Assembly (NCBI RefSeq): GCF_900089755.1
Contig: NZ_FLOC01000005.1
Coordinates: 1 to 64,000 of the forward strand
Direction of reading: 5' to 3'
Length of the DNA stretch: 64,000 bases
Source of the DNA: Marinomonas aquimarina
Lineage (GTDB): Bacteria > Pseudomonadota > Gammaproteobacteria > Pseudomonadales > Marinomonadaceae
Shown: positions 1-7,431 of the stretch, piece by piece
How the letters are laid out: each line of letters opens with the position of its first letter
Position numbering within the stretch: position 1 is the stretch's first letter
Made by a program: the position numbers and the translations under genes
Notes under the pieces: model-generated
What the model was told of the DNA's origin: nothing
Seen by the model: only the letters and a program-made list of their open reading frames with translations
Database searches by the model: none

Positions 1-157
1 ATACTTAGGCAATGTAATGATGACTCCCCGAGCCAACGGCAGAAGCTAAAAAGAGCTACTTGGAGCGATGATTATCGTGCTCAATTATTGTTTGGTTAAA
101 AAGAGAACAAAGTATGCTCGAGCCCTGCAGGCTTCGTGGGTCCGCTGCACCCGCTTG
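1..157. other. Left edge, presumed end of first integron cassette
   Basis: No gene is seen here. If the integron reading is right, this stretch lies just after the first cassette gene and should hold its attC site. A GTTACAT 7-mer at 157-163 overlaps the stop codon of the neighbouring gene, as inverse core sites often do. I could not trace a complete attC with a matching second core site: AAC..AAAG near 104-110 can pair with CTTGTT at 154-159, but the spacing is asymmetric. The cassette array, if present, continues left of the window. Confidence 0.35.
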
Positions 158-943
158 TTACATGTTAATTTCTGGAAATGGATCATAAACTTTTTGGTGA
201 AGTATTTGAGGAAATCTACTTTCAATAAGATCAATTAACCTTTCTACATCAAGTAGATATTTATAAACACGATTTTCACCGAAAATTGTTCTTGGCCATG
301 TATAAATATGGGTAAACATATCTTCACTAACTGTATTATTTGGGCGTAATAGTTGTGCAAGGTTATAATGTGAGCTTTCAAAATTCATAAATGCACGTCT
401 AAGCACTGGATCTTTTAGAGGTAAAGCACCTGGATTTCCTTCTCTGAAATGAAAACACATATCGCTAACATCAAAAAAATCTAGGTGGATTCTGGGATAA
501 GATGCTGCACATGAATACAGCGTATGAATATCTATAAACTCAAAAAGACAACTCAGCACACTATAGTCATGCGTCGTTTGATCACTACCGTAATATGGGT
601 AGCGGCCTGTACTTATTTTCGCTTCATGCCGTGCTTTCATCTCTCTTAGGGCATCGACCGTGTAGATGTTCAAATTTGAGGTATGGTCGATAATTTTGTG
701 ATGGTCTCGGCATAACCAGATCAGATTTTCATATGCATTTTTATCACATTTAATAGATTCGTTTGCTCTAGGTCCATTAACACCAACTATGTGCGCTCTT
801 TCTCCAAGATTAACACGGCCATCAGAAAGTATTTTATTACAATATTTTCCTTCATAATTGAAGCTACATCGACCTCCTGCATTCGTAACAAGTAAAATTG
901 TATCTGTGACACTTATAGATCTGTTTTTTTTACTACTCATCAT
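158..943 (-). CDS. HNH endonuclease-like protein, probable first integron cassette gene
   Basis: A 261-residue protein with an HNH-type core near the N terminus: cysteines at about 26 and 35, then A-H-I-V-G (His51), then N-x-x-W-L-C-R-D-H-H-K around residues 73-83. These match the His, Asn and His positions of HNH nucleases. The remaining 170 residues are unfamiliar and may recognise a target or partner. The gene reads away from intI, which is the orientation of a cassette gene at the first position. Its TAA stop lies inside a GTTACAT 7-mer (157-163), and the complementary ATGTAAC sits just upstream of the start (970-976); this is the expected pairing of the R' core with the inverse core R''. 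A defence role is inference; only the HNH signature is seen directly. The Shine-Dalgarno is weak. Confidence 0.7.
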   Translation of the reverse strand: MMSSKKNRSISVTDTILLVTNAGGRCSFNYEGKYCNKILSDGRVNLGERAHIVGVNGPRANESIKCDKNAYENLIWLCRDHHKIIDHTSNLNIYTVDALREMKARHEAKISTGRYPYYGSDQTTHDYSVLSCLFEFIDIHTLYSCAASYPRIHLDFFDVSDMCFHFREGNPGALPLKDPVLRRAFMNFESSHYNLAQLLRPNNTVSEDMFTHIYTWPRTIFGENRVYKYLLDVERLIDLIESRFPQILHQKVYDPFPEINM

Positions 944-1305
944 TAACTCAGTCTGGAAAAGATATAGACATGTAACATTTTAATAGTACGCATGCTCGTT
1001 TACGCAGTGCCGGAGAACCTAAATAGTCCTCTCTAAAAACCTGTTTTAACACCACTTTTTAGACTTACCCCACAACAACTCAAGACAGAAAATCGAGCAT
1101 GCGCGTTATATCATTTGTCCACAGCACGTTATTCTGGCTGCGTCATTGGTTAGTTATTGATCTTAATACACTTTCATTGACGCTTCTATGTCAAACCAAG
1201 AAAGCGAACCGCATTCAGATCATAGAAACAGGCAAACAACTTGTGAGAACAAAAATAAACTGTATATTTAAACAGTATCATTAAATCATCCACAAGGAGT
1301 GTGCG
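944..1305. other. Presumed attI / intI promoter region
   Basis: The gap between the divergently read HNH gene and intI should contain attI, the cassette promoter and the intI promoter. ATGTAAC at 970-976 is a possible attI/cassette junction core site when read on the minus strand as GTTACAT. The 9-mer GCATGCTCG (around 990) reappears inverted as CGAGCATGC near 1093, so a long imperfect dyad lies in the putative attI region. A 61-codon open frame at 1099-1284 has no ribosome binding site or recognisable product and is probably not a gene. Confidence 0.45.
1241..1275 (+). promoter_or_regulatory. intI promoter overlapped by LexA (SOS) box
   Basis: CTGTATATTTAAACAG at 1260-1275 is a perfect CTGT-N8-ACAG LexA operator. 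TTGTGA (1241-1246), 16 bp, then TATATT (1263-1268) reads as a sigma70 promoter whose -10 lies inside the operator. The start codon of intI is at 1306, after AAGGAG at 1293-1300. SOS control of integron integrases is established for several integrons; here it is inferred from this site. Confidence 0.85.
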
Positions 1306-2271
1306 ATGTCTTCCAGCCCATTTATGAATCACCTTCGAAACGAGTTACGTATACGCGGCTACAGCATGAAAACGGAGAAATCTTACTTATATTGGATTCG
1401 TTATTTCATTCGCTTTCATAAGCTCAAACACCCAAATCAAATGGGAGCCAACGAGGTAAGAGCCTTTCTTTCCTTTCTGGCAACAGAACAGCATGTTGCT
1501 ATCAATACACAGAAATCTGCTCTGAATGCGCTCGCATTTTTATATAACAAAGTACTTGAACAGCCTCTTGGAAATCTTGGTTTTCAGCATGCCAAGCAAG
1601 GTCGGCGTTTGCCATCAGTACTCTCTGCCGCCGAAGTGAAGTTGATCATTGATCAAATTGAGAGTGAGCGAGATAGGCTGATGTTTGCGTTGCTTTACGG
1701 CAGCGGGCTTAGGATCAGTGAGTGTTTGAGGATTAGAATTCAAGACTTAAACTTGGAACAAGGCAGTCTTGTTGTTCGATGCAGTAAGGGCAATAAAGAT
1801 CGAACGACTATTTTAAGCAGAAAATTAGAAAGCAGTATTTCAAAGCAAATTGAAACAGTGCAATTAGTTCAACAGCAAGATAATGCTAAAGGCTACGGGC
1901 CATCACTTCCCTTCGCTTTAAGCAAAAAATACCCTAATGCATTTCGGCAATTGAGTTGGATGTACTTATTCCCTTCGACCACATTAAGCCCTCATCCTTT
2001 AACAGGTGAGCTTTGTCGCCATCACCTGCATGACTCAGTGCCTAGAAAAATCCTCAAAAAAGCTGTTCAGCTAGCTAACATTCAAACCAAACGTGTGAAT
2101 TGCCATACTTTTAGGCATTCGTTTGCGACCCATCTGCTAATGGCTGGTAGAGACATTCGCACTGTACAAGAGCTGTTGGGGCATAGCGATGTTTCTACAA
2201 CACAGATCTACACTCATGTTATTGGACAATACTTTGCCGGAACCAACAGTCCTCTTGATAGCATTCTTTGA
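1306..2271 (+). CDS. intI: Integron integrase IntI (tyrosine recombinase)
   Basis: A 321-residue tyrosine recombinase that would insert and excise gene cassettes at attI and attC sites. The N-terminal SAM-like domain (about 5-90) is followed by the catalytic domain with Arg136 (GSGLR), His267-x-x-Arg270 (HTFRH), His293 (LLGHSD) and nucleophile Tyr302 (IYTHV). The diagnostic IntI-specific insertion is present at about 198-224 (LPFALSKKYPNAFRQ, then W-x-Y-L-F-P); this separates integron integrases from XerC/D and phage integrases. The length matches the family (320-340). The start has a good AAGGAG Shine-Dalgarno. A canonical LexA box covers the promoter. All catalytic residues are present, so the enzyme is probably active. 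The protein resembles integrases of chromosomal marine integrons rather than class 1; that placement is inferred, not computed. Confidence 0.95.
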   Translation: MSSSPFMNHLRNELRIRGYSMKTEKSYLYWIRYFIRFHKLKHPNQMGANEVRAFLSFLATEQHVAINTQKSALNALAFLYNKVLEQPLGNLGFQHAKQGRRLPSVLSAAEVKLIIDQIESERDRLMFALLYGSGLRISECLRIRIQDLNLEQGSLVVRCSKGNKDRTTILSRKLESSISKQIETVQLVQQQDNAKGYGPSLPFALSKKYPNAFRQLSWMYLFPSTTLSPHPLTGELCRHHLHDSVPRKILKKAVQLANIQTKRVNCHTFRHSFATHLLMAGRDIRTVQELLGHSDVSTTQIYTHVIGQYFAGTNSPLDSIL

Positions 2272-3272
2272 ATTAAGGGAGCAAAGCGCGGTTGGTAAAG
2301 CCAAAGCTGTTTATCAGTATCCTAGTGAGATTACCGAGTTGGCTGGTTGATCCCTCGGGAACCGAGGTCCTACAGCTTTGATTCTTCGATTTATCGTGGG
2401 AATTGCTGGTTTGATCGCGGAGCGGAGTCCGCTCCTACAAGAACCGGTTAGTGGTGTTCCATGCGTTTGATTTGCGCGCTATCTACAAACAAAAGTGTCG
2501 GTGTCGAAGAATGAGACGAGACGTGCGCAAGCAAATTGAATTGCAGGGAATGGCGCAGCAAAGCGGTTGGTGAAGCCGAAGCTGGTTATCAGCAATCTAG
2601 CGATACCATCAAGGTTGCGAGATTCATCCCCGACTGAGTCGGGTCGTACGGCTTTGGGGCTTCGCTTTATCGTGGAGGTTGTTGGTTTGGTCGCGGATCG
2701 GAGACCGCTCGTACGGCTTTGGGGTTTCGGTTTGTCGTGGAGGTTGTTGGTTTGGTCGCGGGTCGGAGACCGCTCCTACGGAGTTCGGAGAGCGGTGTTC
2801 CGACATAATTAAAGTGAAGAATAGATCGGCCTGTAAGCCACGTATTACGGGGTGTGTATTTGCATCTAAAAAGTATATTTAACGAAGAATAGAAAAACTT
2901 TTTATAAATCAAAAAGCTACAAGTATTTAAAATATGCAGTTATTCAAAAGCTGGTAGGCGCAACTTTGCTGTACATTCTAGGACTTTCTCTACTCAAATC
3001 ATGGATGAAGAGATGCTGTATTTCATCCAAATCTGAAGCAAATATTGAACTCGATTTTCACAGCCTCTCTAATAGAATAGACTAAATTTCGTACAACCAT
3101 ATACACTTACACTCTCCCAGAAATCGACCTACATCAGTCAGACCAGAAGTATGTCAGCTATAAAGCTACCAATAGAAGGCTTAGTTAATGTTTCAGAAGA
3201 GTGATTTAACTTTGACGGAATAGTTCGGGAAAAGACCAAACAGACGATCTCAACGAATGGTTGCTAAAGTCG
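2272..3272. other. 1-kb gene-free stretch between intI and the Tn7-like module
   Basis: No convincing gene. The left two thirds hold REP-like hairpins and diverged long repeats (separate entry). The right part (2820-3270) is AT-rich and without ORFs. It would be the place for the far (left) end of the Tn7-like element: GTGTATTTGCATCTAAA at about 2853-2870 resembles GTGTATATTATCTAAA found in front of tnsA at 10574, and the complement of GTGTATATG lies near 3099. No 5-bp target duplication could be matched, so an element end is only a possibility. Confidence 0.4.
2350..2785. repeat. Cluster of five REP-like hairpins in diverged repeats
   Basis: Five short hairpins with 3-nt loops, each followed by a TCCTAC/TCGTAC-type tail: CCTCGG-GAA-CCGAGG (about 2353), GGAGCGG-AGT-CCGCTCC (2419-2435), CCCGAC-TGA-GTCGGG (about 2630), and two copies containing GATCGGAGACC/GGTCGGAGACC (about 2695 and 2760). 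The last two sit in tandem copies of a 65-bp unit starting at 2671 and 2736. A longer diverged duplication is also visible: the stretch from 2281 resembles that from 2557. The form is like Pseudomonas-type REP elements mobilised by RAYT (TnpA-REP) proteins, but no RAYT gene is in the window. Confidence 0.7.
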
Positions 3273-3557
3273 CTAACTGCTTAGCCCCGCCACTTGCCTT
3301 AACAGTGCACCATAACGATCCAAGATTGGATCAATTTCATTTTTTGGGCTGTTTGAATAAAGCTGAGCGGTGGGAATGCGGTAGGTCTGATCGATATCGA
3401 CATGAAGGACTTCAAGGGTGTAAGGAAGCTCACTAAGCTCTTGTAGCATTCTTAAGAAAACAAAAAGGTAAGGTTCTGATATGTCTACTACAGGGTAAAA
3501 CGTGAAAGGATGTTCACATGGTATCAGGCCTATTAGTACATCATGATCGATATACAT
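3273..3557 (-). CDS. Small unknown protein, last gene of the tns operon
   Basis: A 94-residue protein of no family I recognise. It has a strong ribosome binding site (GGAGAAAGG, then ATG), which argues that it is real. It reads in the same direction as the five transposition genes and starts 107 bp after the tnsD-like stop, so it may be their sixth gene or the first cargo gene. The sequence is mixed hydrophobic and acidic, with no signal peptide, membrane segment, zinc motif or obvious HTH. A function cannot be given. Confidence 0.55.
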   Translation of the reverse strand: MYIDHDVLIGLIPCEHPFTFYPVVDISEPYLFVFLRMLQELSELPYTLEVLHVDIDQTYRIPTAQLYSNSPKNEIDPILDRYGALLRQVAGLSS

Positions 3558-3663
3558 AACCCTTTCTCCGTTTATATTGTAGATACTTGAAGGATAGAAA
3601 GAACATGTTCAAAAATCGAGCAGGAACCAAGATCATGCACCATGGTGTTTGGGTATGATTTGA

Positions 3664-5043
3664 TTACGAGTCTGTCTTTTTTCTTCTAACTAATGCTGGA
3701 GGGAGAATGCTTTCATATAGGGCTCTATCGTTCCGATATAGGTACTGATATTCTGTATAAGACTCCTTTGAAATCCTAAGTCTAGTCCACTCAGGATGCT
3801 CATTCACGATACGTCTAATCACGTTTGCAGACTCAACAAGTCGCCGTTTTCTTTTTAGAGAAAATCGCCACATTCTCAACCCTTTAATTTTGTCGACCTC
3901 TCTTTTCACTGCCTTGATATCAATCCCTAGAAGATTTGCAATTCTCTCATCACTACGGCCTAACAGTGTTAAAATTATCAGATGATAGCGGATTTCCTTC
4001 TCAAGCTTTTCCCTTTTGGTTTTCATCTCGGCTGTTTCTTTTCTGGTAGCTGGCGGTGTTATATTAAGCTTCTTGATACACGCTATGACGTTAAGACTTA
4101 CCGCAGTCTCTTGAGCAATGTCTGTTAAGGTCTGCCCTTGGTTTACTAGGCTGATGACATCGCCACTTCGGTAACTTATCTCGTCATACGGTCCAATCCC
4201 CCCCTCGAATAACCAAAAAGAAAAGAGCATATGGTATGCAGGATGTACTTTGTCGTGAGTCTTGTGCAGAAAAAGTTGATTCACGAACTTAATTGATAAG
4301 TTACTTCTCATCCCTGAATCTAGCTCTAGGTCAGAAAGATATTCAAAAAAGCCTTCTCTTAACGCGCTATGGTTTATAAAACCCGCTTTATCAATAAGCC
4401 CCATGTCATCTAATCTTTGCGCATATACGATAGGATCATATTGGGCTTGAACAGAAACTATTCTAGATTCTAGAAAATCGTTACAGTACAGGGCGAAAGC
4501 TTTTGTCTTATCGTTACATGCAGCCGCTTCACATCCGTCTATCGGGCTTTTCAGTTCTTCATTAGAAGAAGGCTTAGCCTGAATGCTAATCAGTTGACAT
4601 TCATGTTTAAAACATACTTCAACACTGGGAATTTGATGTCGGATATCCAAAATTGCATATCCCCTCTGAGCCCTCATCTCGTCAACGCATTTTGGGCAAA
4701 ATTTATGTCGATTAATAAAGCCTGAACCAGTCCCAACTAAGCTCTTTGCTTGTATCGGTGCATGGTCGCTCCAAATCATAGTTTTACGACACTCGCTATT
4801 CTCTGCTTGAAAGTAATTAAACAGCGGGAAAAGCGTATGATTCATTATCAGGTTTTCAACATCTGTAGCTGTAGCATTTGCTAGTTTTCCTAGAAGACAT
4901 GGAAGAAATGGATGAATATGGACACGTTGCATGTTGAACAATTCACCATAGGTATATTCAAGATCCATGAAGCCGTGCTTACGATGAATTCGTGTCACCC
5001 AACTATAGACAGTCTCAAACGGCTCGATGACTACAGTTCTCAC
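3664..5043 (-). CDS. tnsD: TnsD/TniQ-family target-selection protein (long)
   Basis: A TniQ-family protein of about 459 residues. The N-terminal TniQ domain has a zinc-binding pattern, CPKC then I-R-H-Q-I-P-S then CFKH (roughly residues 135-180), as in TnsD and TniQ. The C-terminal half carries helix-turn-helix-like segments (for example RIANLLGIDIKAVKREVDK near 370-390), as expected of a TnsD that binds a fixed attachment site. The gene follows tniQ directly. A TTG codon at 5055 is possible, but GTG at 5043, just after the tniQ stop with GAGG in front, looks better. In Tn7, TnsD binds attTn7 and recruits TnsC; the target of this protein is unknown, and no glmS end is in the window. At 460 residues it is slightly shorter than Tn7 TnsD (508). 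Confidence 0.85.
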   Translation of the reverse strand: MRTVVIEPFETVYSWVTRIHRKHGFMDLEYTYGELFNMQRVHIHPFLPCLLGKLANATATDVENLIMNHTLFPLFNYFQAENSECRKTMIWSDHAPIQAKSLVGTGSGFINRHKFCPKCVDEMRAQRGYAILDIRHQIPSVEVCFKHECQLISIQAKPSSNEELKSPIDGCEAAACNDKTKAFALYCNDFLESRIVSVQAQYDPIVYAQRLDDMGLIDKAGFINHSALREGFFEYLSDLELDSGMRSNLSIKFVNQLFLHKTHDKVHPAYHMLFSFWLFEGGIGPYDEISYRSGDVISLVNQGQTLTDIAQETAVSLNVIACIKKLNITPPATRKETAEMKTKREKLEKEIRYHLIILTLLGRSDERIANLLGIDIKAVKREVDKIKGLRMWRFSLKRKRRLVESANVIRRIVNEHPEWTRLRISKESYTEYQYLYRNDRALYESILPPALVRRKKTDS

Positions 5044-5044
5044 A

Positions 5045-5929
5045 CTACACCTCAAAGCACTTTAAGTGATCACGCTTCCAAAATAGTCCTAGCAAGACAG
5101 AAGAGGGAGATACGCGAGTTTTAAATAACTGTTCAGGATGCCAGAACATATTAAAAACGTCTTTTGGTGTATTAGTCGTAAAATCTGTTAGATAATCAAA
5201 ACTAAATCCGATATCAGCTTCGATTTCACGGCGAAAGGAATGAATATGTTTGGTTCGCCCAAAGTTTTCAGGCCTATGCCAATGCTGAGTTTCACTCTTA
5301 ATTTCAGTAAGCGCTTCTTGTATCCATTGCGGATTGGTTTTCATCTTGTCGTATAGTTTAACGATGAAGTCTTGCCAAGGCCGCTCCCATTCTTCAGCTT
5401 CCAAGATAGGCTCAGATATATCGATAACGTGATGTGGTAATTGATTATCCAAAACACTAAGAGAGTCATGCGTATGCAATCTCACATTATGAACTGTGCA
5501 ATACATCAAACTAGGCAACTGATGAGACACATGCCAATATGCAATACCGATACGTTGCTGCTCTTCCTGAAAGCATATGGGACAGAGACGCCACCGATGA
5601 TCTGAGTTGATTCGTGCTTCTCGATATCGATATCCTTTTCCACTTAAAACATACTTATAAAGGTCTTCGTACTCTGCTGATATTAGCAATAATGGAAGAG
5701 TTGTATGATTTAGCCTTAGCAGATATTCATCCGGTTCAGAGAAGCGATAACGCTCAATCACTCGATTGATATCAGTCCACAAAGGCGCTTTCACTTTGAA
5801 TGAATGAAATGGTATGTCATGGAGCTTAAATCGATGACGACGAGTCAAAAACATATCTCCAGACTTATACCAATAACGTATCACAGCACTGTAAATGTGC
5901 TCATCTGGAAATAATTGAATATAGTTCAC
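5045..5929 (-). CDS. tniQ: TniQ-family transposition protein (short)
   Basis: A 294-residue TniQ-domain protein with a zinc pattern CPIC...Y-W-H-V-S-H-Q-L-P-S...C-T-V-H around residues 116-150, close to that of its longer neighbour. TniQ proteins link a target-binding factor or RNA-guided complex to the TnsC ATPase. It begins with GTG immediately after the tnsC stop (GAGGGGAG before it), so it is translationally coupled. Two adjacent TniQ proteins of different length recall elements with separate targeting branches, including type I-B CRISPR transposons and the Tn6022/AbaR family. No Cas gene or CRISPR array is present here, so the pair more likely works together or on two protein-defined targets. 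Confidence 0.85.
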   Translation of the reverse strand: MNYIQLFPDEHIYSAVIRYWYKSGDMFLTRRHRFKLHDIPFHSFKVKAPLWTDINRVIERYRFSEPDEYLLRLNHTTLPLLLISAEYEDLYKYVLSGKGYRYREARINSDHRWRLCPICFQEEQQRIGIAYWHVSHQLPSLMYCTVHNVRLHTHDSLSVLDNQLPHHVIDISEPILEAEEWERPWQDFIVKLYDKMKTNPQWIQEALTEIKSETQHWHRPENFGRTKHIHSFRREIEADIGFSFDYLTDFTTNTPKDVFNMFWHPEQLFKTRVSPSSVLLGLFWKRDHLKCFEV

Positions 5930-7378
5930 TTAACTCCCCTCGTGCTCTATTGTCTGTGGGCCTAATTTCACCAATCGTTTTGACTCCAAAGACTCTTTAA
6001 GACCACGAAATTTCTTTTTCTGCGAAGGGCTCAACTTGTTCTCATTGATAGCTTTTTCAATATCGCTTTTTACTTCTTGAGCGGCTTCTCCTTTTAGGGT
6101 CGAATGATCCACAAAGTGTTTTAAACTATTAATAGCCGGTCCGTAGCTTCCTTCATCTAAAAATTGCTGAACTGTTAATAGATCAGAAAAATTACCTGCT
6201 TTTCCTGACTTAATGAATTTAATAGCGCTCCCCAATAGAGGAAATTGCTTTTTGTGAACACGTTTTATCAAGGTTGTAGAAATACTTTTCTTTCCGCTCT
6301 GAATGACTTCCAAAAGGCATTCTTGCCACAACTTAAACAGATATGCAGGAACACCAGCGGTATAATCTTTCAAGTCATTCTCTAGGCTTTCTTTGCGCTC
6401 AATTGGTTTTGGAAGAGGTTGAAATAGAAAAATCTGCTCCATTGCCTTATCCCAAGCATCATCGCCTAGCGTTTGTAGCTCCATTAACTTACCCAATCGG
6501 CGTCGGTTATAGGATTTATTACCAAACAGCTTGATGGTGTCCGGCGTACCTATTTTCACCACTGGAATTTTCAGTTGATTGGATAGCTGGTCAAATAGAT
6601 TAATCATTTCTGATCGAAATCGAGCTGACGAGACTTCCAAGTTCTGGAACTCATCAATTATCAGCACCCCAACGTGATGTTGATTCAAGGCCGCAATTAG
6701 CTTCTGTGTCATCCGTTCAACAGTAATGCTTTTTCTCGAACCTTTTAGTGCCTCCGAATGATTAGTGGGCCCATATTTGCTTTTAGACATTGCACGGTCC
6801 AGTTCTTCCAAAATAGCTATAATCAACCCAGACCGTGAAGCGTTATGAGGCATGTCAGCCTTCAAAAAGACCACCTGAGCGTCTTGAAAGCCTTCAATGT
6901 CGTGATCGATGACTTGAGGAAAACAAATGCTTGTAATTCGCTCTGTCATCAGACTTTTTCCGTTTCCGCTAAACCCTGTGACCAACATGGCTTCAGATGT
7001 TGTATCAGTATTTAGACTCGCACTCTTATAAAGCGACAATTCGGAAACATCGATATTCGGATCAGCTATGTCATAGCTAAACTTAACCACTTCGACGTCC
7101 ATTGGGTTACGATGTAAATACCCTTCCTCAATCATCTTATAGAACTCAGTATAAAATGCCTTGTGATCATCTGTAATGATGAAAGAATGCTTCAGCTTTT
7201 TTATCTCCATTTCTAATTCATTCTGATTGAGCGTATCTCTATCCTGTGACTTAATTATTCGAGTTAACAGCTCTGAAAGTCGATTTGAGTCTACGCGATC
7301 AGGTAGCGCAGCAATCAAAGGATTTTTCGCAAGCTCAAACTGAATATCATCACGATAGCGTGCTTTTATAATTGTCAT
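5930..7378 (-). CDS. tnsC: TnsC-like AAA+ ATPase of the Tn7-like transposase
   Basis: A 482-residue AAA+ ATPase. Walker A is GFSGNGKS at residues 135-142 and Walker B VLIIDEFQNLE at about 238-248, followed by a sensor region GTPDTIKLFGN. TnsC/TniB proteins form ATP-dependent filaments on target DNA, pass target choice from TniQ/TnsD to the TnsAB transposase and mediate target immunity. The first 130 residues and the last 130, rich in Lys and Glu, probably bind TnsAB and TniQ. It lies between tnsB (53-bp gap) and tniQ (abutting), the canonical order. The length is near Tn7 TnsC (555) but shorter. Nothing appears broken. Confidence 0.9.
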   Translation of the reverse strand: MTIIKARYRDDIQFELAKNPLIAALPDRVDSNRLSELLTRIIKSQDRDTLNQNELEMEIKKLKHSFIITDDHKAFYTEFYKMIEEGYLHRNPMDVEVVKFSYDIADPNIDVSELSLYKSASLNTDTTSEAMLVTGFSGNGKSLMTERITSICFPQVIDHDIEGFQDAQVVFLKADMPHNASRSGLIIAILEELDRAMSKSKYGPTNHSEALKGSRKSITVERMTQKLIAALNQHHVGVLIIDEFQNLEVSSARFRSEMINLFDQLSNQLKIPVVKIGTPDTIKLFGNKSYNRRRLGKLMELQTLGDDAWDKAMEQIFLFQPLPKPIERKESLENDLKDYTAGVPAYLFKLWQECLLEVIQSGKKSISTTLIKRVHKKQFPLLGSAIKFIKSGKAGNFSDLLTVQQFLDEGSYGPAINSLKHFVDHSTLKGEAAQEVKSDIEKAINENKLSPSQKKKFRGLKESLESKRLVKLGPQTIEHEGS

Positions 7379-7431
7379 ATGTTTTCCTGAAAATTAGGTT
7401 TATTAGTCTCTTATGAATAGTGAAAACTTGA

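Noticed and set aside
1099-1284. 61-residue ORF between the HNH gene and intI
   Set aside because: No ribosome binding site, no family likeness, and it covers the putative attI and the intI promoter.
2567-2912. Several overlapping ORFs of 60-81 residues on both strands
   Set aside because: They are translations of REP-type repeats, open by base composition only.
2820-3110. Left end of the Tn7-like element at GTGTGTATTTG (about 2852)
   Set aside because: TGTGTAT also ends the facing motif at 10603-10609, but the 5-bp flanks (CGGGG and TTTCG) do not match as a target duplication, so I do not call the ends.
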